Source: Lucifuga dentata (lineage: Eukaryota; Chordata; Actinopteri; Ophidiiformes; Bythitidae). From it: a DNA stretch of 64,000 nt. Shown here one piece after another: positions 36,218 to 48,454 of this stretch (the first letter of the stretch is position 1; the number at the start of each line of letters is the position of its first letter). Position numbers and translations under genes: made by a program. Under the pieces are notes generated by a model. It was not told the origin of the DNA and did no database searches. It saw only the letters and a list, made by a program, of their open reading frames with translations. The stretch covers positions 1-64,000 of the forward strand of contig VXCM01003333.1 in assembly GCA_014773175.1 (NCBI GenBank), given 5' to 3'.

Positions 36218-39200
36218 ATTTGTTAGAATTGTCTCACCTTATTAACCTCACTCTTTCCTGATGTAATCCAGTTTCTGAATGAAGCCAGCTGGCACAATTC
36301 GGTTTCTTAGCTGCTGAACTTAGTGCAGAAGTTAGTGCAGATCTGATTCATGTCAAGCAGGTACACCGATTCAGTGAAACATGTAGGGATGAAAGTGCAC
36401 GTTTGTTACCTCCAGCACTTCTTTTCCAGTAACATCCAACCAAGGTTTCCTCACAGCAGCTCTCCCAAAACAGGTGATTCCATAAAAGCCCCTTCCATAC
36501 TCTTTCAGAACAAAGCAGAACTACCTGGTGTGGGAAAATTTCTTGACTTCCCCTTTCACACTTGAGCTAAGCGCAGGACAATAGCCGCAACAGATGCGTA
36601 CCTACTTACACCTGAAAGTACCAGTTAGGCAGATGGTACAATCCTTCCTCCAAACCGGCAGTTGCAAGGGACCCAAAAGCTGCCTTGCCAACTGCCAACA
36701 TGTAGAGAATGAAGTAGAAGAAGAGTAAGGCAAGACATGACGCAAAAAGTGACCCTTAAAGACCTTTTAAATCAGTCCAATTTTCAAACATTTCTTTGAA
36801 TATCGTATAATTTTTTTCTGGAAGTCTTGCTTGGGTATTGTCACGAGTCAGTCACAGGATTAATATGGCATCTGCACACTTGCTCGTCCTGAAATGTTGC
36901 ATTTCGCTTCAACTGCGCATTCTCACATACCGCTACAATAGCAATTTTTCCTGACTAGAGTACATGTGTGTGAAAGGGGCTATAGTGATAAATGTTATGC
37001 ACCAGCTCAAAGGGATCACTGGATTCTCAACACTTTCATGCACTATCTTGGAGGATAAAGGTTAATTAAACAAGCCTATGTTTGCAGTATACAGGCAGTA
37101 GCTTCAGGTTAATTATAAAAAAAATTAGTTTAAAGTTGAAATGTGAAGTGAAAAATGAGTGGGTGGGTGGGAGAGTTGTAATGAGACCTGACAGGCACAG
37201 ACATGGTCTTCACTTTGTCAGCCATGTCTAACAGCATTTATTAGCATCTTGTTCACTTTTGTCTCTCAGTATTACCTTTGTATCAGTGGACGTGCAAGGT
37301 AAGTGTCACTACTGAACAGTCTGTTTGTGGTTGTTTATCTGCAATGAAATCCACCTAAAGTCTTAAACCTGTGTTCATCTCGTTGTGTCTGACTGGTTTG
37401 TCTGTGGCCTGCTTTCATTGTGTGAGGCCCGAGGTCTTTAGTTGGGAGCTCTGGGACAAGTATAAAAAGTAAAGGATGCCCTTGAAAAAGTTACTTGATA
37501 CCAGAAATTGTACAGATGCTCAATGTTATTAGCAGTGTGTTGACCCTGTGTGTGCACATTCCTCTTTTGTTTGCTAATGTGGAGCAGAAGGCATCGTGCA
37601 GCGCAGCTGCCTTTGAAGTCTGTGTTTCATCACACGTTCTCTTACTGTCTTACTATGTGCAAACATACAGCAGAGGAAAAGAAGTGCTTGCTATATAGAA
37701 TCTTAGCATAGAGGAAAACGGCTCATTACACCATTATTTTACATTTCTAAAATTATTTATCCATCTGTGTGATATAAATTTAAATGATATTAAGTGAGTG
37801 TTAACTCAGTGATATTCCTGTAAATATGTGTTTTGGTGATATCAGTATTACAGTTCTTTTTCTTTTTTTTTTTTTTTTTTTTAGACATTACATAATGTAG
37901 GTCAAGTTACTGGAGCATGAGCTGTTTAAAAACCAACAATACAATACACCAAAGCACCTTAGTTTGGTTCAGTACAGCAGAATTGTGCACCTGGGCCCAG
38001 GAGGAAGAGTCACTATTTTTAGTTCTAATGGGAAACACATAACAGAACAAGCAATACTAAAAAATCTGACTCATGCATCAATCTGGCTAAATTTACTCAT
38101 CAACACTTAATAATATATTATAACCTTCTATTAATAAACCTTTATTAATCAATATTTTTGACATTAGCTTTGAATAAAATAAATTGGGAATCTGAAATGT
38201 TTGCTCCAGCTTTTCATCCCTACAGAGTTTCTATCCTTTTCTTAACTCAGTGTTTTATTTCAGCAGATTTACGTTGTAGTTACGTTTAGCTACTCTGACT
38301 CAGTAAAGGCAACTGTTTGCATTAAATAAACTGTGATAAGCTGACTGTACTCTGCCTGCCCAGCACCAAACTGCAGTCAGACAAAAGGAATGACTAGCTG
38401 GTGAAGAAAGGCAAGTATCCAGCAAGATAAAGAGATATTTCTCAGGATTTGGTGGAGACCAAAACAGAGCTAAAAACACAGACTAAGGACCAACATTCAT
38501 CAGGTGGACAGAAACATGATTCCAAGTAGTTGATGAATGTTGCTCCATGTCCATGTCACATTTAATTTGTAAGAAGACGATAGTTTTGTAACACTTTAAC
38601 CATAACAATGATTTGTCAGGGCTGTGTGTTAGTCAGCTGGTTTGGGCGTTTTTCTGCCTAGAGGACACAAAGTGATAAATGCTGTTATAAATTGCTTTTC
38701 AAATAGGTTGAGCCCCTGTAGAGTGGCTTGACATGCAGAGAAGATTGTAGGATTTATACACCTTTAATATATTTAAAAATATTGGTATGACATTTATTAT
38801 GTCTTTATGTAGAAACACTTTGTGGCACTCCCTCCCTGCTTTTAGAAAAAATTATACAAAACTATGTCGTGATCAGATTTACATGCTGTAGCAATGAGAA
38901 TTTTTGGGACCTAAAAATGGGGCCACAGTCTAAAAAGGGTTGAGAAACCCTGAAGTAGCATTTTCTGTTACGTAGTTAGGATGACAAAGAAGCTTTGGTT
39001 ACTGTATCAAACAATGTTTTTAGGGAGGGGGAAGCCTCAAAAATAGCATTGGGGATGTTAAATCCTAAATATGTGCTGCATTTAGGTCTTCCAGCCCATC
39101 TAGCCAAGTATAGCCCAAGTCAGGCCCTAAGCGCACGCTCCACCTGACCCATTTATATCCAGTCTGAGGGGAAAGATAACCCACTTTCATCTACACAAGA

Positions 39201-39298
39201 CCTCCAGCTGAGCATGGACTGACTGCACTGCTCGTCAGGACAGATGTGTTTGAGGGTTGCTTAACAAGTTAATCTCTGGCGTATCTGTGTGTACTGTA
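36218..39298. other. Intergenic region without recognised features
   Basis: AT-rich non-coding DNA. A poly-T run lies at about 37862-37882. No exon, RNA gene or bounded transposon is recognised. Confidence 0.4.
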
Positions 39299-39824
39299 CA
39301 CTACAGGCCAGAAGTTTGACTCCACCCCAGATTAAAAAAACAAAAAATCATCAATACACTGTTTTACAATTTATTGCACAGAAAATGACAAAAATAAGTA
39401 AAATAAATGTAACTAATTAGTTTTCAAGAAGAATTTGTCAACAAGAGCACATTATGTTGCCACTTTGGCTTAAGAAATTATTTGTAATGAAGGCATGCCC
39501 AGTCTGTATTAGTGCACTGGCACTCCAGTTGGNTGGCTTAAGAAATTATTTGTAATGAAGGCATGCCCAGTCTGTATTAGTGCACTGGCACTCCAGTTGG
39601 GTTCCAACTCCCTTGCCCAAACTCCTTTGCTTATGTGTTTTAACATTCTGTTCAGTAGCTGCTGTCTGCCTTCTCCTAGATCATTTTGGGATTAATTTGC
39701 TACACAGTCTGCTCATGCTAAATCTGGGGGTGGCANCCTTCTCCTAGATCATTTTGGGATTAATTTGCTACACAGTCTGCTCATGCTAAATCTGGGGGTG
39801 GCATCAAACTTCTGGCCTGCAGTG
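39299..39824. mobile_element. Tc1/mariner-like non-autonomous element (family A, copy 1)
   Basis: Flanked by TA on both sides. It starts CACTACAGGCCAGAAGTTTG and ends with the complement (caaacttctggcctgcagtg). It shares sequence with the element at 56647-57406. Two exact 67-bp assembly duplications are present, around N 39533 (39466-39532 / 39534-39600) and N 39736 (39669-39735 / 39737-39803). Confidence 0.8.
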
Positions 39825-42800
39825 TATGTCCATGCACACTTGTTAGAAACATCAGTAACCTATGAGCATAGATGTGGCTGCTTTTTCTTAAAAAAGATTG
39901 TAAGATTGAAGGATTGATTTTTTTGTTTGAGCAGAGTTTTGATTAGCATCAAATGCAATTTGATTAAAAAGCGTTTTATTGTGTTGAGAATTTCTTTCCC
40001 CCACTGATGGAAATGCCAGAATCATTAAGTGCATATTGGATGAATCTGTTGTTATCATTGTCAGCTGCCTGTAAAATTCATCAAGGACGCTAATTGTCAA
40101 TTAAGTTCTTGCATTTTGTAAGATTTGAATGAGCATAGATTTAATTAGCAGCAGGAAACTGATTGAAAATTACATGCATAAGATAAAATTCATTCTTCTT
40201 TTTAATAATATGGATTTTTTTGACATTTGCTAGTCATTTGCTTGAGAGTGTAGATATACTATATGTGGAACATTTCTTCCATTTGGTCCACAGAAATTGA
40301 CTCAGATGTTAGTGCAGGGTACCTCCGGATCATACCCCACTTTAGCCCCTCCCCCTTACATTACTTTAGACAATTTACATGAAAGAACTATTCTCAGCAA
40401 TGATGGCTAGTGATGCATCATTCATATAAAACTAAACAAGTAGCCTCTTCTTCCAGTTTAGCAAAGCAAACTATTAGAGAAGGCCTTGAGTATTCTTAAC
40501 GGCTCCTTTTCACTCTCAAGGTTACGGATGGCGCAAAGAGATTGAGGGATGGAGACCCAGTGAAAGAGAGGAATATGGAGGACAGAAGTTGGCCGTTCCA
40601 CTTTTGTAGGACGTAAAAGTGGGACAATCTGTTCCTTGGATGATCTCCAATTCTACTTTCTGGGGACCGATACACTGAAAATATATCTATACACATGCTC
40701 TGTCCTACATAGAGAGAGAGTGACTGAGCGAGAGAAAAAGAGAGATTGGCAAAAAGAGGTAAAGTTAGACTTTATAGTACATTGTGCTGGGGTGTACTTA
40801 TAAACATTCCTCTGAGACAGGGTCAGAATAGAGGAAAAAAATCCCACAACACATACACAAGATTCACGTATAAGGCTTTGTTTATCAGGGCTCCAAGGAC
40901 TAAGGCAGCCAGAAGAGGTCCCCCATCATTGTTGCAGCTTCGCTACATTTTGCTTTTGTTTTTCAGGCAACAAGTACTGCAGCTATCATTCTTTATCAGA
41001 AAAGGCAAAGGTAGAGACGTGAGATATTAGTGACCCTTTCCTGCAGATCTTGCTATCTATCTTTCTTTCCAGGTGTTCCAAGGAGAGTATCCATCTCTGT
41101 CCTTGTTATCATGATTAATCAGGATCTGAATCATCTTCGCTTCATTACATTTCCTTTTTCTTTTTTTTTTCTCTGGACCCCTGTCTGCTAACTTCCACTG
41201 GAAGTTAGCAGACAGGGTNTTTTCTTTTTTTTTTCTCTGGACCCCTGTCTGCTAACTTCCACTGGAAGTTAGCAGACAGGGTATTGTACTCTAGGACAGT
41301 ATTGTACTCTAGGCTGCACATGCTCAGATTCTAATCATACTTTCTAATCCCTAAATAGTTGGTGGTTTGTCTTCACTTACCAAGAGCTGAAAACTCAAGA
41401 TGCCTCCTTTTAGATTTCTTTCATCAAACCTGTTGAAAAAGTAATCAAATACAACTGCATGACATCACTGAATTGCACCTTTACCTTCTGCAAAAAGCAG
41501 AATTTAATCGCTGACTTTTCTTTTGCAGATTACAATTGTAGGCATGCACATTGGTCTTGTTGCTGTCAAATTTAAGATTTGCCCAGGTTCTAGTTATTGA
41601 AATCAAACATGTTTGCTGTAACTGTGAAGGCTAGCGTTTCAAACCTTGACCTCCTATAGCCTTCACGGTAGTACCCGCCAGTAGCCTTGGCTGTCTGCAT
41701 TTACACAAGCCAGTACGCTGTCCACTGTGTTGACAATCACTTGTCAACGGCAAAATCAGAATTTTAACTTCAGACTAAGCTTAAATTCCTTGCAGACATG
41801 TCAGTTTGGAGGTTTGCAGCATCGTGACCGTACTCCTTTGACAGCAGCAGTGTCTTTTAAGAGCATTGCACAGAAAAAAATGAAATATGGCTTACTGAGA
41901 CAGATAGGAGTTTTAAGAGCAATTTAAGTGAGTGGAGAAGATGTGAATACAGAAGAAGATGAAACAAAGACATAACAAAACTATCATTCCACCATTGAGA
42001 AGCTTGGGTGGAGTGATGATGACTAGTACAGGGTTAGAAGAGTCGAACATCTGAAAAAAACGACAGTGTGAGGTGTTGTGGTGAAGTACAGTTGCTGGTG
42101 AAGGGAGGACTAAAACAAGCATTTGAGTTGAGTTGAGGAGTTTCAGGGGAGACGTGCTTGGAGTTTCTATCATTCAGATGGCAGAAGATTAAGTCAAGTC
42201 CCTGGATTTGATTTGATTTTCCTCTTTTTCATCCTATTTTTTGCCTTCATGTTGCTGTAAATTTGGCTCCATTTTTTTCAGTCACTCTCATTGCCCTCAC
42301 TCCTCTCATCCCCCCTTTTTTTCCCTCTCAATCTGATTACTCCGCTTTATGCAAACTACAACTTTGTCTTTCTCTCTGTAGTGCATTCCCCTTTCACTTT
42401 TACATCCCAATTAGTTAGCTCCTGTCTACACTCAGCCTGTCCTCCTAGGTCCTTATCTTGCCTAATGCAGACTCAATGTTGTTCAATATTTGATGAGACT
42501 TTGTTCATAAATCAACCTCCTCCATTCCCTCCTGGTATACTTGAATGATAGTGTTAATTTCCAAAACCTTAACACACTGCTCATTGTCAACCTGTGATTA
42601 GAAAAACCTTCAGCCTAAATGTAAAACATAAATTTTAAACATCTAAATCGTATATATAATATAAACCCTGAGATGGGTTTTAGTGTGCTATCATTCAAAA
42701 ACACAGGACAAATTTATGCTGAATATGTATTTCCCTGTATTTTGTATTGTATACGTTGTTTTCCATGCCTGTTTATTTGGCAAGATCTCTCATGGGTACC

Positions 42801-44928
42801 GATGGGACTCACATTTACCCACATCCACATTTGCTGCCAGCAGCACAAACCCTTTATGATAAACACACACCCTCCCCAACCCGTCTCTCTATTTATTGCA
42901 TTCTGTGTTTATTCATTTATCTGGTTCCTTTCCCTCCAATATATCTGAAGTGATTAGACACATTTTTTTCTTAAATCCTCCACTGTTCTTCTCCTCTCCA
43001 TTGTTTTCCCTCTAACAGACATTTTGTTTGCATTGAAGCGGGCCTGTCAATCTTGGAGCATCTTGGAGGATCAGGCAAGGTCGATCCCCTTTTGTCGCTC
43101 CTGTGGCCAGAAATGCTCAACTAGCAGACTTCCTTTTGGGCAATGAGACATGAACAGACCAGGCTTGGACTGATTTGCTATCATCCATTTAAACATTCAG
43201 ACATCATACAATCATTAGATCTAAAATGATGTTATGAAAGATGCACTAAACATGATTTTTACTTTGTCTCTTGCTTTGCTCTATTTTGGGAGTATAATCC
43301 CATTTCCCTAATCCTCAGCCATAACATTTAACCTACCTTTTAGCCATTAAAGCTAACCCTGGGCCTGAATCTAGCTCAGAGTCAGTTAGCTCTAAACATC
43401 ATGCCTACTAAGATGCAACAGAAAAGCAAATGACAAAGCTGTGTTCTTCATGATGATGATGATGATGATGATGACGACCTCTTGACCAGCCTTTTTATTT
43501 TAATCTCTGCTCTAACTGGCTGGCTTGTTCATCGCTATTTTGGAAGTGTGACATTATTATTTATGTCAATTTCAGGCCACTGTAAGCCGTGCCAGATACC
43601 TGTCGATGTTCCTTGGTCATCGCTAGAGGTTGATAAGTAAAAAGTCATATATTATGCTGTATAAATTCATTTTTAGCTTACTTTCTACATATTTGATACT
43701 TGATTGACTTAGTAACTATCTGCATGTTTGTAATTTGGGATTAAAAGTTTAGGTTCTGTGCCCTAATTTGAGTTGTGCCTTGATAATCTCATGATATTTT
43801 ATTGAGTTCCATCTGTCTGTCTGAGCCCTCTGATACATCTATTTCAGACTCCTAACTCATATGATATTCAGAGCACCAAACTGCCAATGAGACAGTGGGC
43901 GATTTCCCTACGTCATTCGCCATCATTAAGACGGCTGTTGGCAATGGTCCAGATCTGCATGATGGCAAAGCCCCAGTAGCCAGACTTCACCAGAGAAAAA
44001 CCAGGACAGAACATATGGAGGCCTCAGTATGCCAAATATGAAGCATAATTAACAATCAATCTTAAAGAAAAAATCCACCCCAAAGCACTTTTATGACTGT
44101 TAAAAAAATTAATTATGGCAACACATTTGCATATGTTGGTCCATTTTAGTGTTTAGTGGTGTGTTTTCCTTGACATGACATCATTTATGGAATGGGGTAA
44201 GTTTAGGTTAATAGTAGAAAATGTTTCAGCAACTTAAAACATATTTTTATGTCAGTTTTCAAAAAAAAAAAAAAAAAANAAAAAAAAAAAAAAAAAATCA
44301 AAGAGCAAGATCTTTCTAAACCCATAATTTTACACATTGACAGTCAGAGATACAGAGCTCCGTTGTGAGACGGGGCAGAGATATAAAATAAATTTCTGTA
44401 CTGACAAACACCACAGTTGACCAGAATGCCATGCAACAACACTTGTTGGGTTTGCAGTAATTGACACAGCTTTGCACTTTGATCTTAGGCTGGCACGATA
44501 TTCCAAACCAAATCAAATATGGTGCATTTTCAAAACACCTTTGAAGACTGTACGATGAGCAAATGGTGGTTTACTGAGTGCAACTCCTAGTTTGTTATGG
44601 CTTACACACAGGTTGGAGGAGCTTGCAAGTTGTGTGGTTAGAAAGAACAGGACATACAAGCTGTTCTAGAACTTGTAGAAAGGAACCAAAAAAAAAAAAA
44701 ANCAAAAAAAAAAAAAACACCCCAAGGAACCAAAATCAAATTAAGATTTGATCATTTGTTGATCATTTGGTCATTTGTTGACCATTTGTTGGTGATGAAG
44801 AACAAAACAGCACTGAACAAGGCCATGTGAAAAATTCAACAAATTCAGCTGGTCAGGCGATCAGTGCAACAATCAAAGCTCAATCTGGTGTTTTCTTTAG
44901 AACATATTGTCTGCAGTTATTGCTGATA
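39825..44928. other. Intergenic region with low-complexity tracts
   Basis: No coding exon is recognised. Contents include a duplicated 39-bp palindrome at 41179-41281, a GAT microsatellite at about 43449-43474, poly-A runs with N at 44279 and 44702, and T/C-rich sequence at 42200-42550. Confidence 0.4.
41179..41281. repeat. 39-bp perfect palindrome, present twice around a single N
   Basis: CCCTGTCTGCTAACTTCCA, one base, then its exact complement (41179-41217). The 63-bp block 41156-41218 is repeated exactly at 41220-41282 around N 41219. Confidence 0.85.
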
Positions 44929-44930
44929 TA

Positions 44931-45365
44931 CAGCGGGGTCCAAAAGTCTGAGACCACTGTGAAAATGCTTCTACTTTGCATTCATTTTGAATTTAATACA
45001 AAATTTTTCGTTACAAATGACAATATCATCTTAACAATTGGAGTGAAAAGTTGAATCTTTGAAAAGTTTATGAATTTCAGAATATCTTAGTATTTGGTAC
45101 GCCCCCTTTTGCTTTAATGACAACAGCTGGCATGGACTCCACAAGTTTGTGCAAAACCTGATGAGCCAAGTTATCCCAGTATGATTTGACAGTGTTCCAC
45201 GGAGCTTCTTGTGATGTCAGACTTTCTAATTATTTCCACATTTACATGGAAAACATCACAGATTTTCTNGAGCTTCTTGTGATGTCAGACTTTCTAATTA
45301 TTTCCACATTTACATGGAAAACATCACAGATTTTCTATGTGGTCTCAGACTTTTGGACCTCACTG
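44931..45365. mobile_element. Tc1/mariner-like non-autonomous element (family B)
   Basis: TA target duplication at 44929-44930 and 45366-45367. Left end CAGCGGGGTCCAAAAGTCTG, right end the near-exact complement (25 of 27 matching over GGTCCAAAAGTCTGAGACCAC). No transposase frame. A 67-bp exact duplication flanks N 45269 (45202-45268 / 45270-45336). Confidence 0.85.
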
Positions 45366-45989
45366 TAGCTACACACCTATACATACCATAGTAAATGCAA
45401 TATATTCAGGAACATTGGTTGTCAAAGGCATTCTGGGAAATGTAGAGATTATTAACCAGAGTAGAAGACAGGTAGGGGTGAGGACGTGGGTAAAAATCAC
45501 AGCACACTGAGCATCAATGAGTGAAGATACAGTATAACATGTAACAGTGTAAGAGTATCTCAGGGTGGAATTTTCCTTTAAGGAGCTCACATTAAGCTGT
45601 TAGCCCTGGGTTGTGCCTCAGACATAGGTCAGCCCCATTTGTACAAAGTGAGAATGTTCTTGACCTCCTGGCGAGCTAAACTGCATATTCAACTCACTCT
45701 CTTCTGCAATGAACTTGTGGTGCAAATTCACAGAGTTTATATATAGCCTGTCTTTCATCAGCCTTCTATTCCCTTATGCATTCCCAGTGGCTAAATGGAA
45801 AAATGTGGACCAGCTCTGTGCTCATTCACACGTGGTTTTAATAGCATTGCCAGTGGCTAATGTTTCTATTATTGCACGTGTCTTACATATTATATTTAAA
45901 CACATTGTAGATTTAAGTGCAAACTATCAATCAAATGAAGAAACCTGAAATGACCAAAATGTACTTCCTTCTCTGCCTTTTTCCCACAG

Positions 45990-46092
45990 CATGTTTCTAA
46001 GGATGAAGCCAGTCTCATGGGATAGCCATGTTTTGTCTCCATGACAGCTTTGTCACTCAGCCTTCTCTGCAGTGACTCCTGCAAAGCAAAGG
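45990..46092 (+). promoter_or_regulatory. shank1: shank1 5' leader part of the first coding exon, with upstream ATGs
   Basis: A strong acceptor (tgcctttttcccacag) ends at 45989. The leader then contains an upstream frame from ATG 45991 to TGA 46042-46044 (17 residues) and further ATGs at 46028 and 46041. None is in frame with the main start at 46093; the main frame has a TGA at 46042-46044. An alternative acceptor (cttctctgcag) ends at 46072. Confidence 0.5.
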
Positions 46093-48389
46093 ATGCTGGA
46101 AAATAACAAGCGCTTTTATTCCAGTCAGGACGACAAAGATGGGGAGGATGAGGAGGAGGAAGAGGAGCAAGGGAGAGAAAGCAGGAAAGGGGAAGGTGGA
46201 CGTGACGCGGAGAATGGGTTAGAGGGTCTGGAGAAGGAAATGACGGGAGGCCGACAAACCTGGGAAGGGAAAGGTGGTGAGGTGGTGAAACCATCAGCCA
46301 TTGTGGTCGGTAGACAGAGAGTAGACCGGCCGCTGAGGCCTACCAACCTGGCAAATCGGGGTATCGCTTATATGTCCAATCAAGCGCATCTACATCATCA
46401 GCCTGCCAGTAAGCAGCAGCAGCAGCATCTAATTCCAGCCAATCAGCAGCCTCATCACACTGGCCTGAACGCGCTGCAGAAACGGCGGGCTCTCATGGAG
46501 CGCAGTATGACCACAGTGACCCCTCTGGAAGACTCTTTCCTGACCATGATGGTGTTCCGCATTGGGATCCCTGACATCAAACAAACAGTAGGTCCATATT
46601 CTCATTGAAGCACCCTATCTCCATAATTCATGAAATTCTTCTTGACCCCCTAAACTGAAAGTGTTGTAACTTTACAAAATGTAAAACCTGCAAAATAAAA
46701 ACTGTTGTGTTTGGGGGTACACTGCGAAATATTCAATTGGGATTGGCCTTCTATTGGAAAATCATTGCTGACGAAAACAAATAAACAAAAACCAGTCCTG
46801 GATGAAAAAAATAAAGGAGAAAAGAGGACCTGAAGCAGATCAGTGCTATTACTGCTTTATTATTCTGCTAACAAATCGCTACAAAGCAGGCAAAGCTAAT
46901 GTGGATTAGTTTCTCTCAGGTGGAGTTTGTGAAAAAAACAAGTTTCAATCGTTTCTGTGTGAAGCAAAGTGTCTTCTGCTTACTGCAGTGGCTGCATGTA
47001 TTTCCAAACGAGAAAGCCTGCATGGTTGTCCTCTGATGTAGGTATACTGCCACCTCAGAGTCTGACTGAGTTGGCTTAAACTCTACAAACATACTTTTAA
47101 TCAGTTTGGAGCAGAATTTATGCTCATTTGACTGTGATGTCTGATAATACATTGCAATATTATAGCAGCAATGACACTTTGATTGGGTTTAGGTTGATTT
47201 CTTTTGATTCTGGTTTATTTCAGAAAGCCTGTAATTGAAGTTAGTATTGTACTAATTTTCAAAAATTGTCTAACTGAAATATGATAAACACATGATCACT
47301 GACGTGCAGCAAGCTTATCACACCGAACTTGATTGCTGTGTAATCCCCTTGCTTTATTTACCTCAGCATGAGGCAGGATCTAAATGTATTCCCTCTCAAG
47401 GCCTAGCTGCTTCACAGCCTTAATACAACATGATTAAATTATTTTGCTCAAGTGCAGCCTTAACATCTGTTCCAAATTAATGCTTGAAAAGAAGCCAGAG
47501 GTACTTGATACATGGTTTCATTAGATAAATATCACAAATATAATGACTAAGTTGTACATGCATATCTCTTACTATTTCAAAGTGTTTTCTAGTCATACCG
47601 CAAGCCCCAAAGAAGAGTCCCAAAGGGGAGTAAAAAAGCAGTGTATGACTTTTGTTGAGCTAAAGGCAGACATAAACACACTGTAAGTAGCTGCCTCGAG
47701 TCAGACATGGCCATAATTACTTTCCAGAACTGAAGTTGGTACTTATTCACACTTAGAACAGCTCTCAGCTATATGTTGACAGCAGGTGAGAATTGGACAG
47801 CCCACACACACCACATCCAGGTGAGAATGGGAGGCTGTAACCCCTCCCCCATCGTCTTTTCTCCATTTTCAGCTCTGCCACTGCTCTACGTCAGCTAATC
47901 TGACCTCAATATAACAGTAATTGCTAATTATCTAATATGTTTTTAATGAGTTTGGGGAGAGCTGGAAGTGCGTGATGCTGGAACGGCATGGATGCATTGC
48001 AGGAATTTGTGTTGCTCTTTCTGTAGGTCTGCATCGACTACAGGCGTCTTATTCAACACTCTGCAAAACACCAGTGAGAAAAAAAACACACAGAAACCCA
48101 AACCTCACAGCTGAAATATGACTGAACAGAATTAAAGGGAGATGAAGAGAGAGAACAAATATTAGAAGCCATGAAGAGAGAGGTGTTGAAATGAATAAGT
48201 AAAGATGAAGCTCTATGTATTCAAAAGAAACCATCATGCTGCACAATGATCACGATGATCTGAAAAACTCTCCTGAGTGGGTAGAAGTATAGAAATAGCT
48301 TAGAAAATTATTTTATAAAACAGAATGATGGTTAGGAAAGTATCACTGTAATATACAATATGAGTCTTCTCAGCAGGGATTAGCCACGT

Positions 48390-48454
<65 letters not shown>

